Assembly (NCBI GenBank): GCA_035629075.1
Contig: DASPIK010000095.1
Span: 33,003-97,002, forward strand
Length of the DNA: 64,000 bases
Reading direction: 5' to 3'
Source of the DNA: JAEZPW01 sp035629075
GTDB taxonomy: Bacteria > Acidobacteriota > Terriglobia > Terriglobales > Acidobacteriaceae
Shown here: one piece after another, positions 8,764-16,178 of the stretch
How the letters are laid out: each line of letters starts with the position of its first letter
Numbering within the stretch: position 1 is the stretch's first letter
Program-made: the position numbers and the translations under genes
Notes under the pieces: model-generated
Databases searched by the model: none
What the model saw: the letters and a program-made list of their open reading frames with translations, nothing else
What the model was told of the DNA's origin: nothing

Positions 8764-9591
8764 TCACCTCCTCCCGTGTAGCTTGATCGAAGCGACAGCC
8801 CCAGCAGCCGCTCGTATCAGGGAATCGGGATTCTTGAGGGAGGCCACAGAAATAGTCGAACCACAGCACGAACTTCCGGCGCCGCACGTATCTGCAGGTG
8901 CAAGCACCTTTATGAGTTCGGGGCCGTGAGCGATACGTGGGATGCTGAGGTCGCGAAGACCGGCAGCTAAGGCAATTGCGAGGTAATCCGTCAGCAAACT
9001 CGCGCCAGAAATACACCCCACATACGCGCTGATGTCACGCACCACTTCCTCAGGCAAGCTCTTGAGCAACACGATATCGCTGACAGCGAAGTGTCCACCT
9101 GGCTTTAGTACGCGCGCGATTTCCCCAAAGACAGCGGGTTTGTCTGGTGAAAGATTGATGACGCAGTTGCTGATGACGTAATCGACCGTGCCGCTTTCGA
9201 CAGGGAGATTCTCGATCATGCCTTTGCGGAATTCGACGTTCTTTGCGCCTCGCTTCTCGGCGTTCTCGCGAGCACGGGCGAGCATGTCATCGGTCATGTC
9301 CACACCAATCACGTGACCGGAGGGCCCGACGCGGTTCCAGGCAAGAAAAGCATCGAAGCCCGCACCCGAGCCGAGATCCAGAACGGTCATGCCCGGCTTA
9401 ATTTCGGTGAGCGCAAGCGGATTACCGCAACCCAGGCCGAGGTTGGCATCGCCCGCCAGCGCCAACTCTTCATCGGTGTAACCGATGGATCGGGCAACGT
9501 CGTCGACAGGGGCTCCACAAGCGGCGGCTTCGCCGCGTGCGACGGCTGCGTAGTGATCTTGAACAGCAGCGGTGATCTTTTCGTTCTCCAT
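8764..9591 (-). CDS. arsM: Arsenite S-adenosylmethionine methyltransferase ArsM
   Basis: Methylates As(III) using SAM. The start is set at 9591 (MENEKITAAVQ) because GAGGAAAG stands directly upstream; it follows the arsR stop by 14 bases and gives 275 residues. The SAM site VLDLGSGAGFDAFLA and IGVDMTDDMLARAR are clear. The three As-binding Cys positions known in ArsM are represented by AACGAP, ISNCVIN and YVGCISGA. The C-terminus adds a CGAGSSCCG cluster, similar to the tail of the small leader protein of this operon. Methylated products may be volatile or toxic to competitors. Confidence 0.93.
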   Translation of the reverse strand: MENEKITAAVQDHYAAVARGEAAACGAPVDDVARSIGYTDEELALAGDANLGLGCGNPLALTEIKPGMTVLDLGSGAGFDAFLAWNRVGPSGHVIGVDMTDDMLARARENAEKRGAKNVEFRKGMIENLPVESGTVDYVISNCVINLSPDKPAVFGEIARVLKPGGHFAVSDIVLLKSLPEEVVRDISAYVGCISGASLLTDYLAIALAAGLRDLSIPRIAHGPELIKVLAPADTCGAGSSCCGSTISVASLKNPDSLIRAAAGAVASIKLHGRR

Positions 9592-9605
9592 ACTTTCCTC
9601 GTTCA

Positions 9606-10019
9606 TCATTTTCCAATCGCTAGTTCCGCAAGTGTTTTCGGGACCGGTGCGCTCTGAAGCGTCACGAACTTTTGTGGGGCGCAGCAAGCAGCGGTCAGGC
9701 GCGAACGGTCGCGCTGCATCTGCTTGTCTGAGGCGAGCCAGCGCAGAGTGTCAGACAACAAGCGGTGCGCATGATCGTTTGCCGGCGCAGCAATGCGGTA
9801 GTGCATCCACTTGCCTTCGCGCCGCGCTGCCACGATGCCGTTCCGTCGCAGGTAGGCCAGGTGCCGGGAAATCGTCGGTTGAGGTATATCGAGTATCTCA
9901 ACGAAGTAGCAGACGCAGACCTCCTGGTCCCCCATGAGATTAAGGAGGCGGAGGCGCGTTCGGTCCCCCAGTGCCTGGAACAAATTCTCCATTTCGGCGA
10001 CTGCGCCCTTTTCGCCCAT
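9606..10019 (-). CDS. arsR: Arsenical resistance repressor ArsR
   Basis: ArsR/SmtB winged-helix repressor released from DNA by As(III). The start at 10019 (MGEKGAVAEMENLFQ) gives 137 residues; an in-frame start at 10199 would read through the preceding small gene in another frame and is unlikely. The alpha3 site is the classic CVC pair in QEVCVCYFVEIL, followed by recognition helix IPQPTISRHLAYLRRNG and wing REGKWMHYRI. The extended C-terminus holds another vicinal Cys pair (LTAACCAPQ). Only two bases separate it from the stop of the 54-aa gene. Confidence 0.92.
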   Translation of the reverse strand: MGEKGAVAEMENLFQALGDRTRLRLLNLMGDQEVCVCYFVEILDIPQPTISRHLAYLRRNGIVAARREGKWMHYRIAAPANDHAHRLLSDTLRWLASDKQMQRDRSRLTAACCAPQKFVTLQSAPVPKTLAELAIGK

Positions 10020-10021
10020 GG

Positions 10022-10186
10022 CTATACCCTGACCCCGCAACAACTGCTCGGCGTAGGCATGCTCTCCGAACACTTGCCGGAGTCCAACTGAATACCGCAG
10101 CAGAATCCGCTGTTCTCGGCGGCGGCCCACACGTCCTTCACGACGGCCGCGACCTCTTCCAAAAGCCCGATGACTTTGCGCTTCAT
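10022..10186 (-). CDS. Small Cys-rich protein leading the ars operon
   Basis: A 54-residue protein, first gene of the ars operon, not recognised as a named family. The ATG at 10186 has GGGAGG 6 bases upstream. The N-terminal half (KRKVIGLLEEVAAVVKDVWAA) looks helical and amphipathic. The C-terminal half holds five cysteines: SGFCCGIQL, SGKCSE and SSCCGVRV at the end. Vicinal Cys pairs suit As(III) binding, and the SCCG motif recurs in the ArsM tail of the same operon. It might be an arsenic chaperone or buffer; that role is inferred only from composition and position. Confidence 0.7.
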   Translation of the reverse strand: MKRKVIGLLEEVAAVVKDVWAAAENSGFCCGIQLDSGKCSESMPTPSSCCGVRV

Positions 10187-10507
10187 ACTGTCCTCCCATT
10201 GCATTCGCCTAAGCGAATATGTAGACAGGCTAGTTGTCGGAAACATATTTGTCAAGCCATATATGTAACTGTTTTTTGAAACGCGTGGATGTGCTTGCGC
10301 GCAGGCCTGTTTGGGAACTTCGCGATTGCACGATATCTACCCCGGTATCGATGGCGGCCCAACATGCTAAGCGGCGAGCGAACCTCTTCCATGTTGCCGG
10401 AAGGGACTGGTCTGTGTAGTTCTGGCGAGCCAGAAGGCAACACGCTGGCTGTCTGTCGCCCGCATCCAATCTCCGTGCACCATTTCGACAATTCGGAAGG
10501 ACGTACG
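10187..10507. other. Divergent intergenic region, ars operon / aldose dehydrogenase
   Basis: This 321-bp stretch holds the ars promoter and operators at its left end. From about 10260 to 10507 I see no gene; an in-frame upstream extension of the dehydrogenase (from 10289) encodes no recognisable domain and is treated as leader sequence. Confidence 0.6.
10203..10255 (-). promoter_or_regulatory. ars operon promoter with candidate ArsR operators
   Basis: On the minus strand TTGACA (10255-10250) and a weak TAGCCT (10232-10227) are 17 bp apart. Two dyads overlap this region: ATTCGC-N4-GCGAAT at 10203-10218, and CGAATATGT (10214-10222) facing ACATATTTG (10243-10251), which match at 8 of 9 positions. 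Their placement over the promoter and just ahead of the arsR operon fits autorepression by ArsR. The -10 match is poor, so the exact promoter is uncertain. Confidence 0.5.
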
Positions 10508-11701
10508 ATGCAGAGATTCTTTAAAGTTTCGCGCCGCACGCCGATCGTTTCGGTTTTCGCCGCCACGATCTTCGCGATGATATGTCTGGCACCGAGTGCG
10601 AATGCGCAGGAGGCGCAGCGCTCGAAGACGCCGCAGTCCACGCCGGGTGTCTTGCGTGCGACGGAAGTCGCCAGTGGACTCGAGCATCCGTGGGGTATGG
10701 CGTTCCTTCCCGACGGACGCATTCTGGTCACGGAACTGCCGGGTCGGTTGCGCATCGTGCAGAAGGATGGCAAGCTTTCTGCCCCGCTGGGTGGCGTCCC
10801 TACCGTAGTTGCGCGCGGTCAGGGCGGACTGCTGGACGTGGTGATCGATCCCAAGTTCAGCGAAAACCAGTACGTCTATATCTCGTATTCCGAGCCTGGA
10901 GATGGCGGGACGGCGGGCACGGCCGTCGCTCGCGCGAAGCTCGGCGCCAATGCGCTCGAAGACGTAAAAGTCATCTTCCGGCAGAGCCCCAAGGTTCAGG
11001 GCAATGGACACTTTGGCTCGCGCATCATCTTCGGGCAGGACGGCACGATGTTCATCGGCCTTGGCGAGCGCATGGCGAAGCAGCATCGTGGCCAGTCCCA
11101 GAATCTGGCGTCCGGTCTGGGGAAGGTGGTGCACATCAACAGCGACGGATCGCCGGCGAAGCGCAATCCATTCGCCGGGCGCAAGGACGCGCAGCCTGAA
11201 ATCTGGTCCTACGGTCACCGGAATATTCAAGCCGCCGCAATGCACCCGGAGACTGGCGACCTGTGGGTCATCGAACATGGTCCGCTCGGCGGCGATGAAC
11301 TGAACCGCGCACAGGCCGGGAAGAACTACGGCTGGCCGGTCATAACGTACGGCCGCGAGTACTCTGGCGAGAAGGTCAATGAGGGCAAGACGGCACAGGC
11401 GGGAATGGAGCAGCCGACGTTCTACTGGGATCCGGTAATAGCGCCGTCGGGCATGATCTTCTACACAGGGGAAGCCTTCCCGGAATGGAAGAACCACATC
11501 TTTGTAGGCTCACTCAAGCCAGGCGGACTGGTCAGACTGGAGCTTCGCGACGGTCGCGTCGTCAATGAGGAACGCTATCTCGGCGATCTTGGCCGCGTGC
11601 GCGAGGTGGAGCAGGGTCCCGACGGGCTGATTTACCTGCTGACTGATTACTCGAATGGGCGACTGCTGCGCGTCGAGCGCGCAAACCGCACGTCGAAGTG
11701 A
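10508..11701 (+). CDS. Secreted PQQ-type aldose sugar dehydrogenase (GSDH fold)
   Basis: Predicted periplasmic dehydrogenase that oxidises aldoses with a PQQ-like cofactor, similar to E. coli YliI/Asd. The ATG at 10508 is preceded by GGAAGGAC and followed by a signal peptide ending near ANAQEAQ, giving 397 residues. Beta-propeller landmarks include LEHPWGMAFLPDGRILVTE, GQGGLLDVVIDPKF, GNGHFGSRIIFGQDG, YGHRNIQAAAMHP, IEHGPLGGDELN and GKNYGWPVITYG. It stands alone, divergent from the ars operon. Whether the host makes PQQ cannot be told from this window. Confidence 0.88.
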   Translation: MQRFFKVSRRTPIVSVFAATIFAMICLAPSANAQEAQRSKTPQSTPGVLRATEVASGLEHPWGMAFLPDGRILVTELPGRLRIVQKDGKLSAPLGGVPTVVARGQGGLLDVVIDPKFSENQYVYISYSEPGDGGTAGTAVARAKLGANALEDVKVIFRQSPKVQGNGHFGSRIIFGQDGTMFIGLGERMAKQHRGQSQNLASGLGKVVHINSDGSPAKRNPFAGRKDAQPEIWSYGHRNIQAAAMHPETGDLWVIEHGPLGGDELNRAQAGKNYGWPVITYGREYSGEKVNEGKTAQAGMEQPTFYWDPVIAPSGMIFYTGEAFPEWKNHIFVGSLKPGGLVRLELRDGRVVNEERYLGDLGRVREVEQGPDGLIYLLTDYSNGRLLRVERANRTSK

Positions 11702-11780
11702 TGCTCGGGCTTCCAGGCGTTTTGGGAGTGCATCGCGGCCGAGAGGTGAGCAGGATAACCCGCAGCCGATCCCGAAAGCC

Positions 11781-11809
11781 TTAACTGGACTTAACACTCC
11801 GGGTATAAT
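11781..11809 (+). promoter_or_regulatory. Promoter of the DtxR-family gene, near-leaderless
   Basis: TTAACT (11781-11786) and a perfect TATAAT (11804-11809) are separated by 17 bp. Transcription would begin about 7-10 bases after the -10 hexamer, and the ATG is at 11819, so the mRNA should have little or no 5' leader. A second TTAACA at 11791 makes a TTAAC direct repeat over the -35 that could be an operator. Confidence 0.6.
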
Positions 11810-11818
11810 CTGGGCGAA

Positions 11819-12484
11819 ATGGCCCGCTCAAGATTGACGGTTTCGAAAGAAGACTACCTCAAGGCCATACTCGAGGCCGAGAGAGAGGGCGAGCACGTCA
11901 TCTCCGCCACACTCGTCCATCGTTTGGCCGTGTCAGCTCCAGCTGTGACGATGGCAATTCGACGACTCAAGAAAGACGGGTTGGTCGAAGTCCGCCAAGG
12001 CCAGGTGCAACTGACCCCTGAAGGACGCGATATCGCCCGTCGTATCGTGACTCGCCACCACCTGATCGAGCGCATGTTGAGCGAGATTTTCGGGATGGAT
12101 TGGTACAAGGTGCATGATGAAGCCGAACGCCTCGAGCACGCTGTGTCAGATGATTTCGAGCAGTTGCTGATAGGGAAGCTAGGCACCGACGGTCTTTGTC
12201 CGCATGGTAATGATGCAGAGCCGGAGCCGTCCGCCAGCCGTCGCAAGCGTGGTTTGCTGCAACTCTCCGAAGCGCAACAGGGGAGTACCTACCGTGTGAC
12301 TGCAACGTATGAGCGCGATCGAGAACTCTTGGAATTTCTGGACAGCCGCGGAATTCGTCCCGGAGTTCACGTCGAGGTACGGGAACGTAGCTATGACAAG
12401 ACCGTAACGCTGAGGACCGACACAGGAGTGGTGTCGATCGGGGCTCCCGTTGCCGACAAGGTCTGGCTATCGCTTAAGAAGTAA
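11819..12484 (+). CDS. DtxR/MntR-family metal-dependent repressor
   Basis: Metal-activated repressor controlling Fe or Mn uptake. The 221 residues comprise a winged helix (about 5-65, VSAPAVTMAIRRLKKDGLV), a dimerisation and metal domain (66-140) and a C-terminal SH3/FeoA-like domain (148-221). Metal ligands are visible: EDY near 11-13, RHH at 79-81, and VHDEAERLEH at 98-107. Asp12 replaces the Met of DtxR and Glu103 replaces Cys102 of DtxR, as in Mn-sensing MntR. The next genes form a ferrous iron transporter, so the metal sensed is open. Confidence 0.88.
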   Translation: MARSRLTVSKEDYLKAILEAEREGEHVISATLVHRLAVSAPAVTMAIRRLKKDGLVEVRQGQVQLTPEGRDIARRIVTRHHLIERMLSEIFGMDWYKVHDEAERLEHAVSDDFEQLLIGKLGTDGLCPHGNDAEPEPSASRRKRGLLQLSEAQQGSTYRVTATYERDRELLEFLDSRGIRPGVHVEVRERSYDKTVTLRTDTGVVSIGAPVADKVWLSLKK

Positions 12485-12523
12485 GCACTTGGCTAGGCGG
12501 TTTGAAAAACTAACTCCCTCCTC

Positions 12524-12552
12524 TGGATTAACTATGGTTTATTTAGTATGAT
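12524..12552 (+). promoter_or_regulatory. Putative promoter/operator of the feo genes
   Basis: TATGAT at 12547-12552 is a good -10, with a weak TGGATT 17 bp upstream. An imperfect dyad TTAACTATGGTTTA (12528-12541, 10 of 14 positions symmetric) lies between them and could bind the upstream repressor. Transcription would start near 12559, which would exclude an ATG at 12553 as the start of the next gene. Confidence 0.4.
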
Positions 12553-12579
12553 ATGCCTCAGCTAAGGGGGATGGCCTTT

Positions 12580-13662
12580 GTGGCGAGTACCTCTGTTTGG
12601 GTTGCAGTGAATCCTCAATCCGCGTTGTGGCTAACAGCGCTGTCGCTGGCGGTCATCGCTGTTGTCCTTATCTGGTCAGCACCGCGGCTCTACCGGCAGT
12701 TCAATCGGTGGCGCGACTTCCGAGATCGCGTTCTGCTCGAAGACGTCCTAAAGCACATTTACACTCTGCGCAGCCAAGGTCGAGAAGCAGGACTCGATAC
12801 GATTGCCGGCTGTCTCGGAGTGGGAACTAGACGGCTATTGCCGGCGCTCCAGCAGATGGAGAGGGCAGGTCTGGTTTTTTCCACTGCGGGACGGTTCGCC
12901 TTGACGGAAGAGGGGGGACGACTCGCTTTACAGGTTGTAAGAGCGCACCGGCTTTGGGAAACGTACTTGGCCCAGGAAGCCGGTGTTGCGATGGCGAACA
13001 TTCACGGCAGGGCAGATCGCCACGAACACCGGATCGTGGCAGATCGGCGAGTGGACGAACTGGATGCCTTGCTGGGTCACCCTCGTACCGATCCTCATGG
13101 CGACCCAATTCCTGCAGCGACGGGCGAGATGCCGATCGTACCGGTCCAGCCTCTTACGGATTGGCCCATTGGCGAGCCTGCCACCGTGGTGCACGTGGAA
13201 GATGAACCCGAGCCACTTCTGCGCGAGATTGTCCAACAGGGGCTGAAGCCTGGCAGTGTTCTCTGGGTGGTGGATCGTGGTCCAGCGCAGTTGGTGGTCG
13301 GCGATGGGAAGAGGAAGTATCCGATTTCGGCGTTGGCTGCAGGAAATATTCACGTGCGTGCGACAGCCGAACGCGAGCTTTCACCGGAATCACTGCTGCC
13401 ACTGAGTGCCCTAAAGCCAGGTGATGAAGCTGCGATCGTGGCACTTGATGACGCTCTGCGAGGCTTCACGCGGCGCCGGCTTCTCGATCTGGGACTTACG
13501 CGTAATGTCCGTATTTCGCCGCAGTTAGGGAATGCGTTTGGCGACCCAATCGGCTATCGCGTCCGCGGGACAGTTGTTGCATTGCGGCGGGAGCAGGCTT
13601 CCAGAATTTGGGTCCGACGGCTGCAACCGGAGCCAGTCTCGACGCCAGTGGGAGAGAGTTGA
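12580..13662 (+). CDS. Membrane-anchored DtxR-like regulator fused to FeoA domains
   Basis: About 360 residues. One N-terminal membrane span (ALSLAVIAVVLIWSAP) is followed by a DtxR-like winged helix (LLEDVLKHIYTL to RFALTEEG), a DtxR dimerisation/metal segment (NIHGRADRHEH and HPRTDPHGDPIP), then two SH3/FeoA-like domains. The last, PLSALKPGDEAAIVAL to RGTVVALRREQA, includes RRRLLDLGLT and the FGDPIGYRVRGT motif of FeoA. The GTG at 12580 is preferred because AAGGGGG lies 9 bases upstream and the likely promoter overlaps the ATG at 12553; ATG 12571 is also possible. It overlaps no other gene and directly precedes feoB. It may act as membrane-bound FeoA rather than as a repressor. Confidence 0.75.
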   Translation: MASTSVWVAVNPQSALWLTALSLAVIAVVLIWSAPRLYRQFNRWRDFRDRVLLEDVLKHIYTLRSQGREAGLDTIAGCLGVGTRRLLPALQQMERAGLVFSTAGRFALTEEGGRLALQVVRAHRLWETYLAQEAGVAMANIHGRADRHEHRIVADRRVDELDALLGHPRTDPHGDPIPAATGEMPIVPVQPLTDWPIGEPATVVHVEDEPEPLLREIVQQGLKPGSVLWVVDRGPAQLVVGDGKRKYPISALAAGNIHVRATAERELSPESLLPLSALKPGDEAAIVALDDALRGFTRRRLLDLGLTRNVRISPQLGNAFGDPIGYRVRGTVVALRREQASRIWVRRLQPEPVSTPVGES

Positions 13663-13663
13663 T

Positions 13664-14494
13664 ATGAAGCTGTCCAAAATGACAGGTCATGACTGCGAGA
13701 GCTGTCCCGCGCACAGCCAACTTGCGCAGATGGGAATCAACCTGACCAGGTACGACCGGCTGGTTGCCTTGGCAGGCAATCCGAATACGGGCAAGTCTTC
13801 GGTGTTCAATGCGCTCACCGGTCTGAAGCAACACGTCGGTAACTGGCCGGGAAAGACAGTCAGTCGTGCAGAGGGCGGCTACTCGTTCAACTCGGTGCGG
13901 TACAAGCTTGTGGACTTGCCCGGAACCTACTCGTTGCTGTCGGCTTCGCAGGATGAAGAAGTCGCCCGCAATTTCATCCTCTTCGGTCAGCCTGACTGTA
14001 CCGTTGTGGTGGCCGATGCGACCGCCCTTGAACGTAATCTGAACCTGATATTGCAGGTGCTCGAGATCACAGACAAGGTTGTGGTCTGTGTCAATTTGAT
14101 GGACGAGGCAAAACGAAAAGGGCTGGAAGTAGATGTTCGCAGTCTCTCGCGTGATCTTGGCGTGCCCGCTGTGCCCACTGTCGCGCGCACGAAGGAAGGC
14201 TTGCATGACTTGGCTCAAACGATTGCAGGTGTAATCGAGGGCGACATCGTTACGACGCCGTTGCGCCCGAGGTACCATCCTGAATTGCAGAGAGCCATTG
14301 ACGAGTTGGTGCCCTTCATTGAGCAGGCCGTGCCGGGATTGCCGAATGCGCGGTGGGTCAGCTACCGACTACTCGATGGCGATCACCGCATCCGGCAAGC
14401 ACTTCTTTCCGGAGAATTGGCTTCCCTGGTCAGTGCGCAGAGTGCGCCACCGGAACCTCAGAGCAGCTTGATATCGATCGAGGGGAAACAATGA
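13664..14494 (+). CDS. feoB: FeoB GTPase half (G protein domain, split FeoB)
   Basis: Cytosolic G-domain part of the ferrous iron transporter, as a separate 276-residue protein. The ATG at 13664 follows GGGAGAGAG and abuts the stop of the DtxR-FeoA gene. Motifs are G1 GNPNTGKS (38-45), KQHVGNWPGKTV typical of FeoB, G3 VDLPGTYS (83-90) and G4 NLMD. An N-terminal extension carries CESC (11-14), which is absent from E. coli FeoB. The protein ends in the helical GDI region, just where FeoB normally continues into the membrane. ATGA overlap and a Shine-Dalgarno sequence for the next gene argue for a real split rather than a sequencing error. Confidence 0.88.
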   Translation: MKLSKMTGHDCESCPAHSQLAQMGINLTRYDRLVALAGNPNTGKSSVFNALTGLKQHVGNWPGKTVSRAEGGYSFNSVRYKLVDLPGTYSLLSASQDEEVARNFILFGQPDCTVVVADATALERNLNLILQVLEITDKVVVCVNLMDEAKRKGLEVDVRSLSRDLGVPAVPTVARTKEGLHDLAQTIAGVIEGDIVTTPLRPRYHPELQRAIDELVPFIEQAVPGLPNARWVSYRLLDGDHRIRQALLSGELASLVSAQSAPPEPQSSLISIEGKQ

Positions 14495-15882
14495 GTCCAG
14501 AAGCTGCTGCACAAACCGCTCTATCCCGGGCCGACGAACTGCGCACGCACCTGCCATCCAATTTCCGTGATGGCTTGGTCGAGACACTCTACGGCGAGGC
14601 TGACCGCATCGCGAGCCGCGCCGTCAAAGCCGGGGAGAAGCGCGATTGGGACCTGGACCAGCGAATTGATCGCTTGGTGACTTCGCCAGTTTTCGGCCTA
14701 CCCCTGATGCTTCTGCTCATGGCGGCGGTTTTCTGGATCACGATCATTGGCGCAAACTACCCCTCGCAGGCACTCGCCGAGTTGTTGTTCATGGTAGAGG
14801 ACCGTGCCGTCGCGTTGTTCAATTCGCTGGGGGCGCCGTGGTGGTTGACGGGGTTCGTGTGGAACGGCGTCTTCCGCGGGCTGGCGTGGGTCGTCAGCGT
14901 CATGCTTCCGCCGATGGCGATCTTTTTCCCACTGTTTACCATTCTTGAGGACCTCGGCTACTTGCCCCGCGTGGCCTTCAATATGGACTGGCTCTTCCGG
15001 AAAGCAGGTGCACACGGTAAGCAGTCCCTGACCATCGCGATGGGCTTCGGGTGTAACGCTGCAGGCGTTGTTTCCACCCGTATCATCGACTCTCCACGCG
15101 AGCGGCTGATCGCCATACTGACCAACAACTTCGTACCTTGCAACGGCCGCTTTCCGACGTTGATCATGCTGGCGACGATCTTCGTAGCTGCAAAATTCCC
15201 GCCAGCGTTCGCTTCGCTGGCAGCAGCGGGCTCGGTGATGGTGGTTGTGCTGCTGGGAATTTTGGTGACGTTAATTGTCTCGTGGTTACTCTCCCGCACT
15301 TTATTGGTCGGGGAGGGTTCAGCTTTCACGCTGGAACTCCCGCCGTACCGGCGGCCGAGCATTGCGCGCGTTCTCTACACCTCGTTGATCGATAGAACCA
15401 TTTTCGTGCTGGGCAGGGCGATGTTGACCGCGGCTCCCGCCGGCGGCGTGATCTGGATTTTGGCCAACACTTATTGGAACGGAACAAGCCTGGCACAGCA
15501 CGTGTCGCAATTCTTGCAGCCCTTTGGTTCTGCCATAGGTCTCGATGGAGTCATTCTGCTTGCGTACATCATTGCCATCCCGGCAAACGAGATCGTGGTA
15601 CCGACCATGCTCATGGTGTACCTGGGAACTGGCTCGATGACCGAGGTGACATCTTTCGAACAAGTTCGGCGAATCTTGGTGGAGCAGAATGGGTGGACCA
15701 TGCTCACGGCAGTCTGCCTGATGCTGTTCTCGCTGCTTCACAACCCATGTGCGACAACGATTCTCACGATCTGGAGGGAGACTCGCGACGCCAAGTGGAC
15801 GACGATCGGCGCCCTCATGCCGCTCGGTATTGCATTCCTGGTTACCTTCCTGGTTGCGACAGCCGTTCGCCTACTGAGCTGA
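14491..15882 (+). CDS. feoB: FeoB membrane half (ferrous iron permease, split FeoB)
   Basis: Permease part of FeoB, 463 residues. The ATG overlaps the stop of the GTPase gene (ATGA), with GAGGGG 6 bases before it. The first 60 residues complete the linker helices, followed by the transmembrane core with Gate domains. FeoB hallmarks are FTILEDLGYLPRVAF, MGFGCNAAGVVSTR and VPCNGRFPTLIML, the latter two carrying the conserved Cys residues, plus PANEIVVPTMLM. Coupled translation would give equal amounts of the two halves, which presumably form a complex at the inner membrane. Confidence 0.9.
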   Translation: MSPEAAAQTALSRADELRTHLPSNFRDGLVETLYGEADRIASRAVKAGEKRDWDLDQRIDRLVTSPVFGLPLMLLLMAAVFWITIIGANYPSQALAELLFMVEDRAVALFNSLGAPWWLTGFVWNGVFRGLAWVVSVMLPPMAIFFPLFTILEDLGYLPRVAFNMDWLFRKAGAHGKQSLTIAMGFGCNAAGVVSTRIIDSPRERLIAILTNNFVPCNGRFPTLIMLATIFVAAKFPPAFASLAAAGSVMVVVLLGILVTLIVSWLLSRTLLVGEGSAFTLELPPYRRPSIARVLYTSLIDRTIFVLGRAMLTAAPAGGVIWILANTYWNGTSLAQHVSQFLQPFGSAIGLDGVILLAYIIAIPANEIVVPTMLMVYLGTGSMTEVTSFEQVRRILVEQNGWTMLTAVCLMLFSLLHNPCATTILTIWRETRDAKWTTIGALMPLGIAFLVTFLVATAVRLLS

Positions 15883-16178
15883 TACGGGTTCTCGCACGGG
15901 ATGTTCTGAATTGGCACCAGGGAGCGAAACGAGATTGGACTAGAGCCGTTGTTGGTATCCGGATATTCGGAACAGGGGCTGCATAACTGCCTGCCGCGTG
16001 CGTTGCGACGCCGCATAGCGTTGATTCGAGATATCATTGGTCGCGGTTGCTGGCTGGCCTAATCCGCCGTGCCGGGTACCAAGTTGGTTCAGCAGCCAAC
16101 AACTCCAGCCTCGTGGGCCGCCTCTAACGGGCTCAGACGTTTCTTGCGGACCGTCTATGACGGTACGAGGAGGTCGGG
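15883..16178. other. Intergenic region without a recognisable gene
   Basis: These 296 bases follow feoB. They contain no open frame with a recognisable product and no clear terminator. The last 12 bases hold the Shine-Dalgarno sequence of the radical SAM gene. Confidence 0.5.

Noticed and set aside
10367..11497. Long antisense frame opposite the aldose dehydrogenase
   Set aside because: High-GC shadow frame without motifs; the plus-strand frame encodes a clear GSDH propeller.
13496..14278. 260-codon antisense frame opposite the FeoB GTPase gene
   Set aside because: Shadow of the GTPase gene; its residues are of low complexity pattern with no known domain.
14485..14500. FeoB split considered as a sequencing frameshift
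   Set aside because: A Shine-Dalgarno at the right distance and an exact ATGA overlap favour two genes, though reads would settle it.
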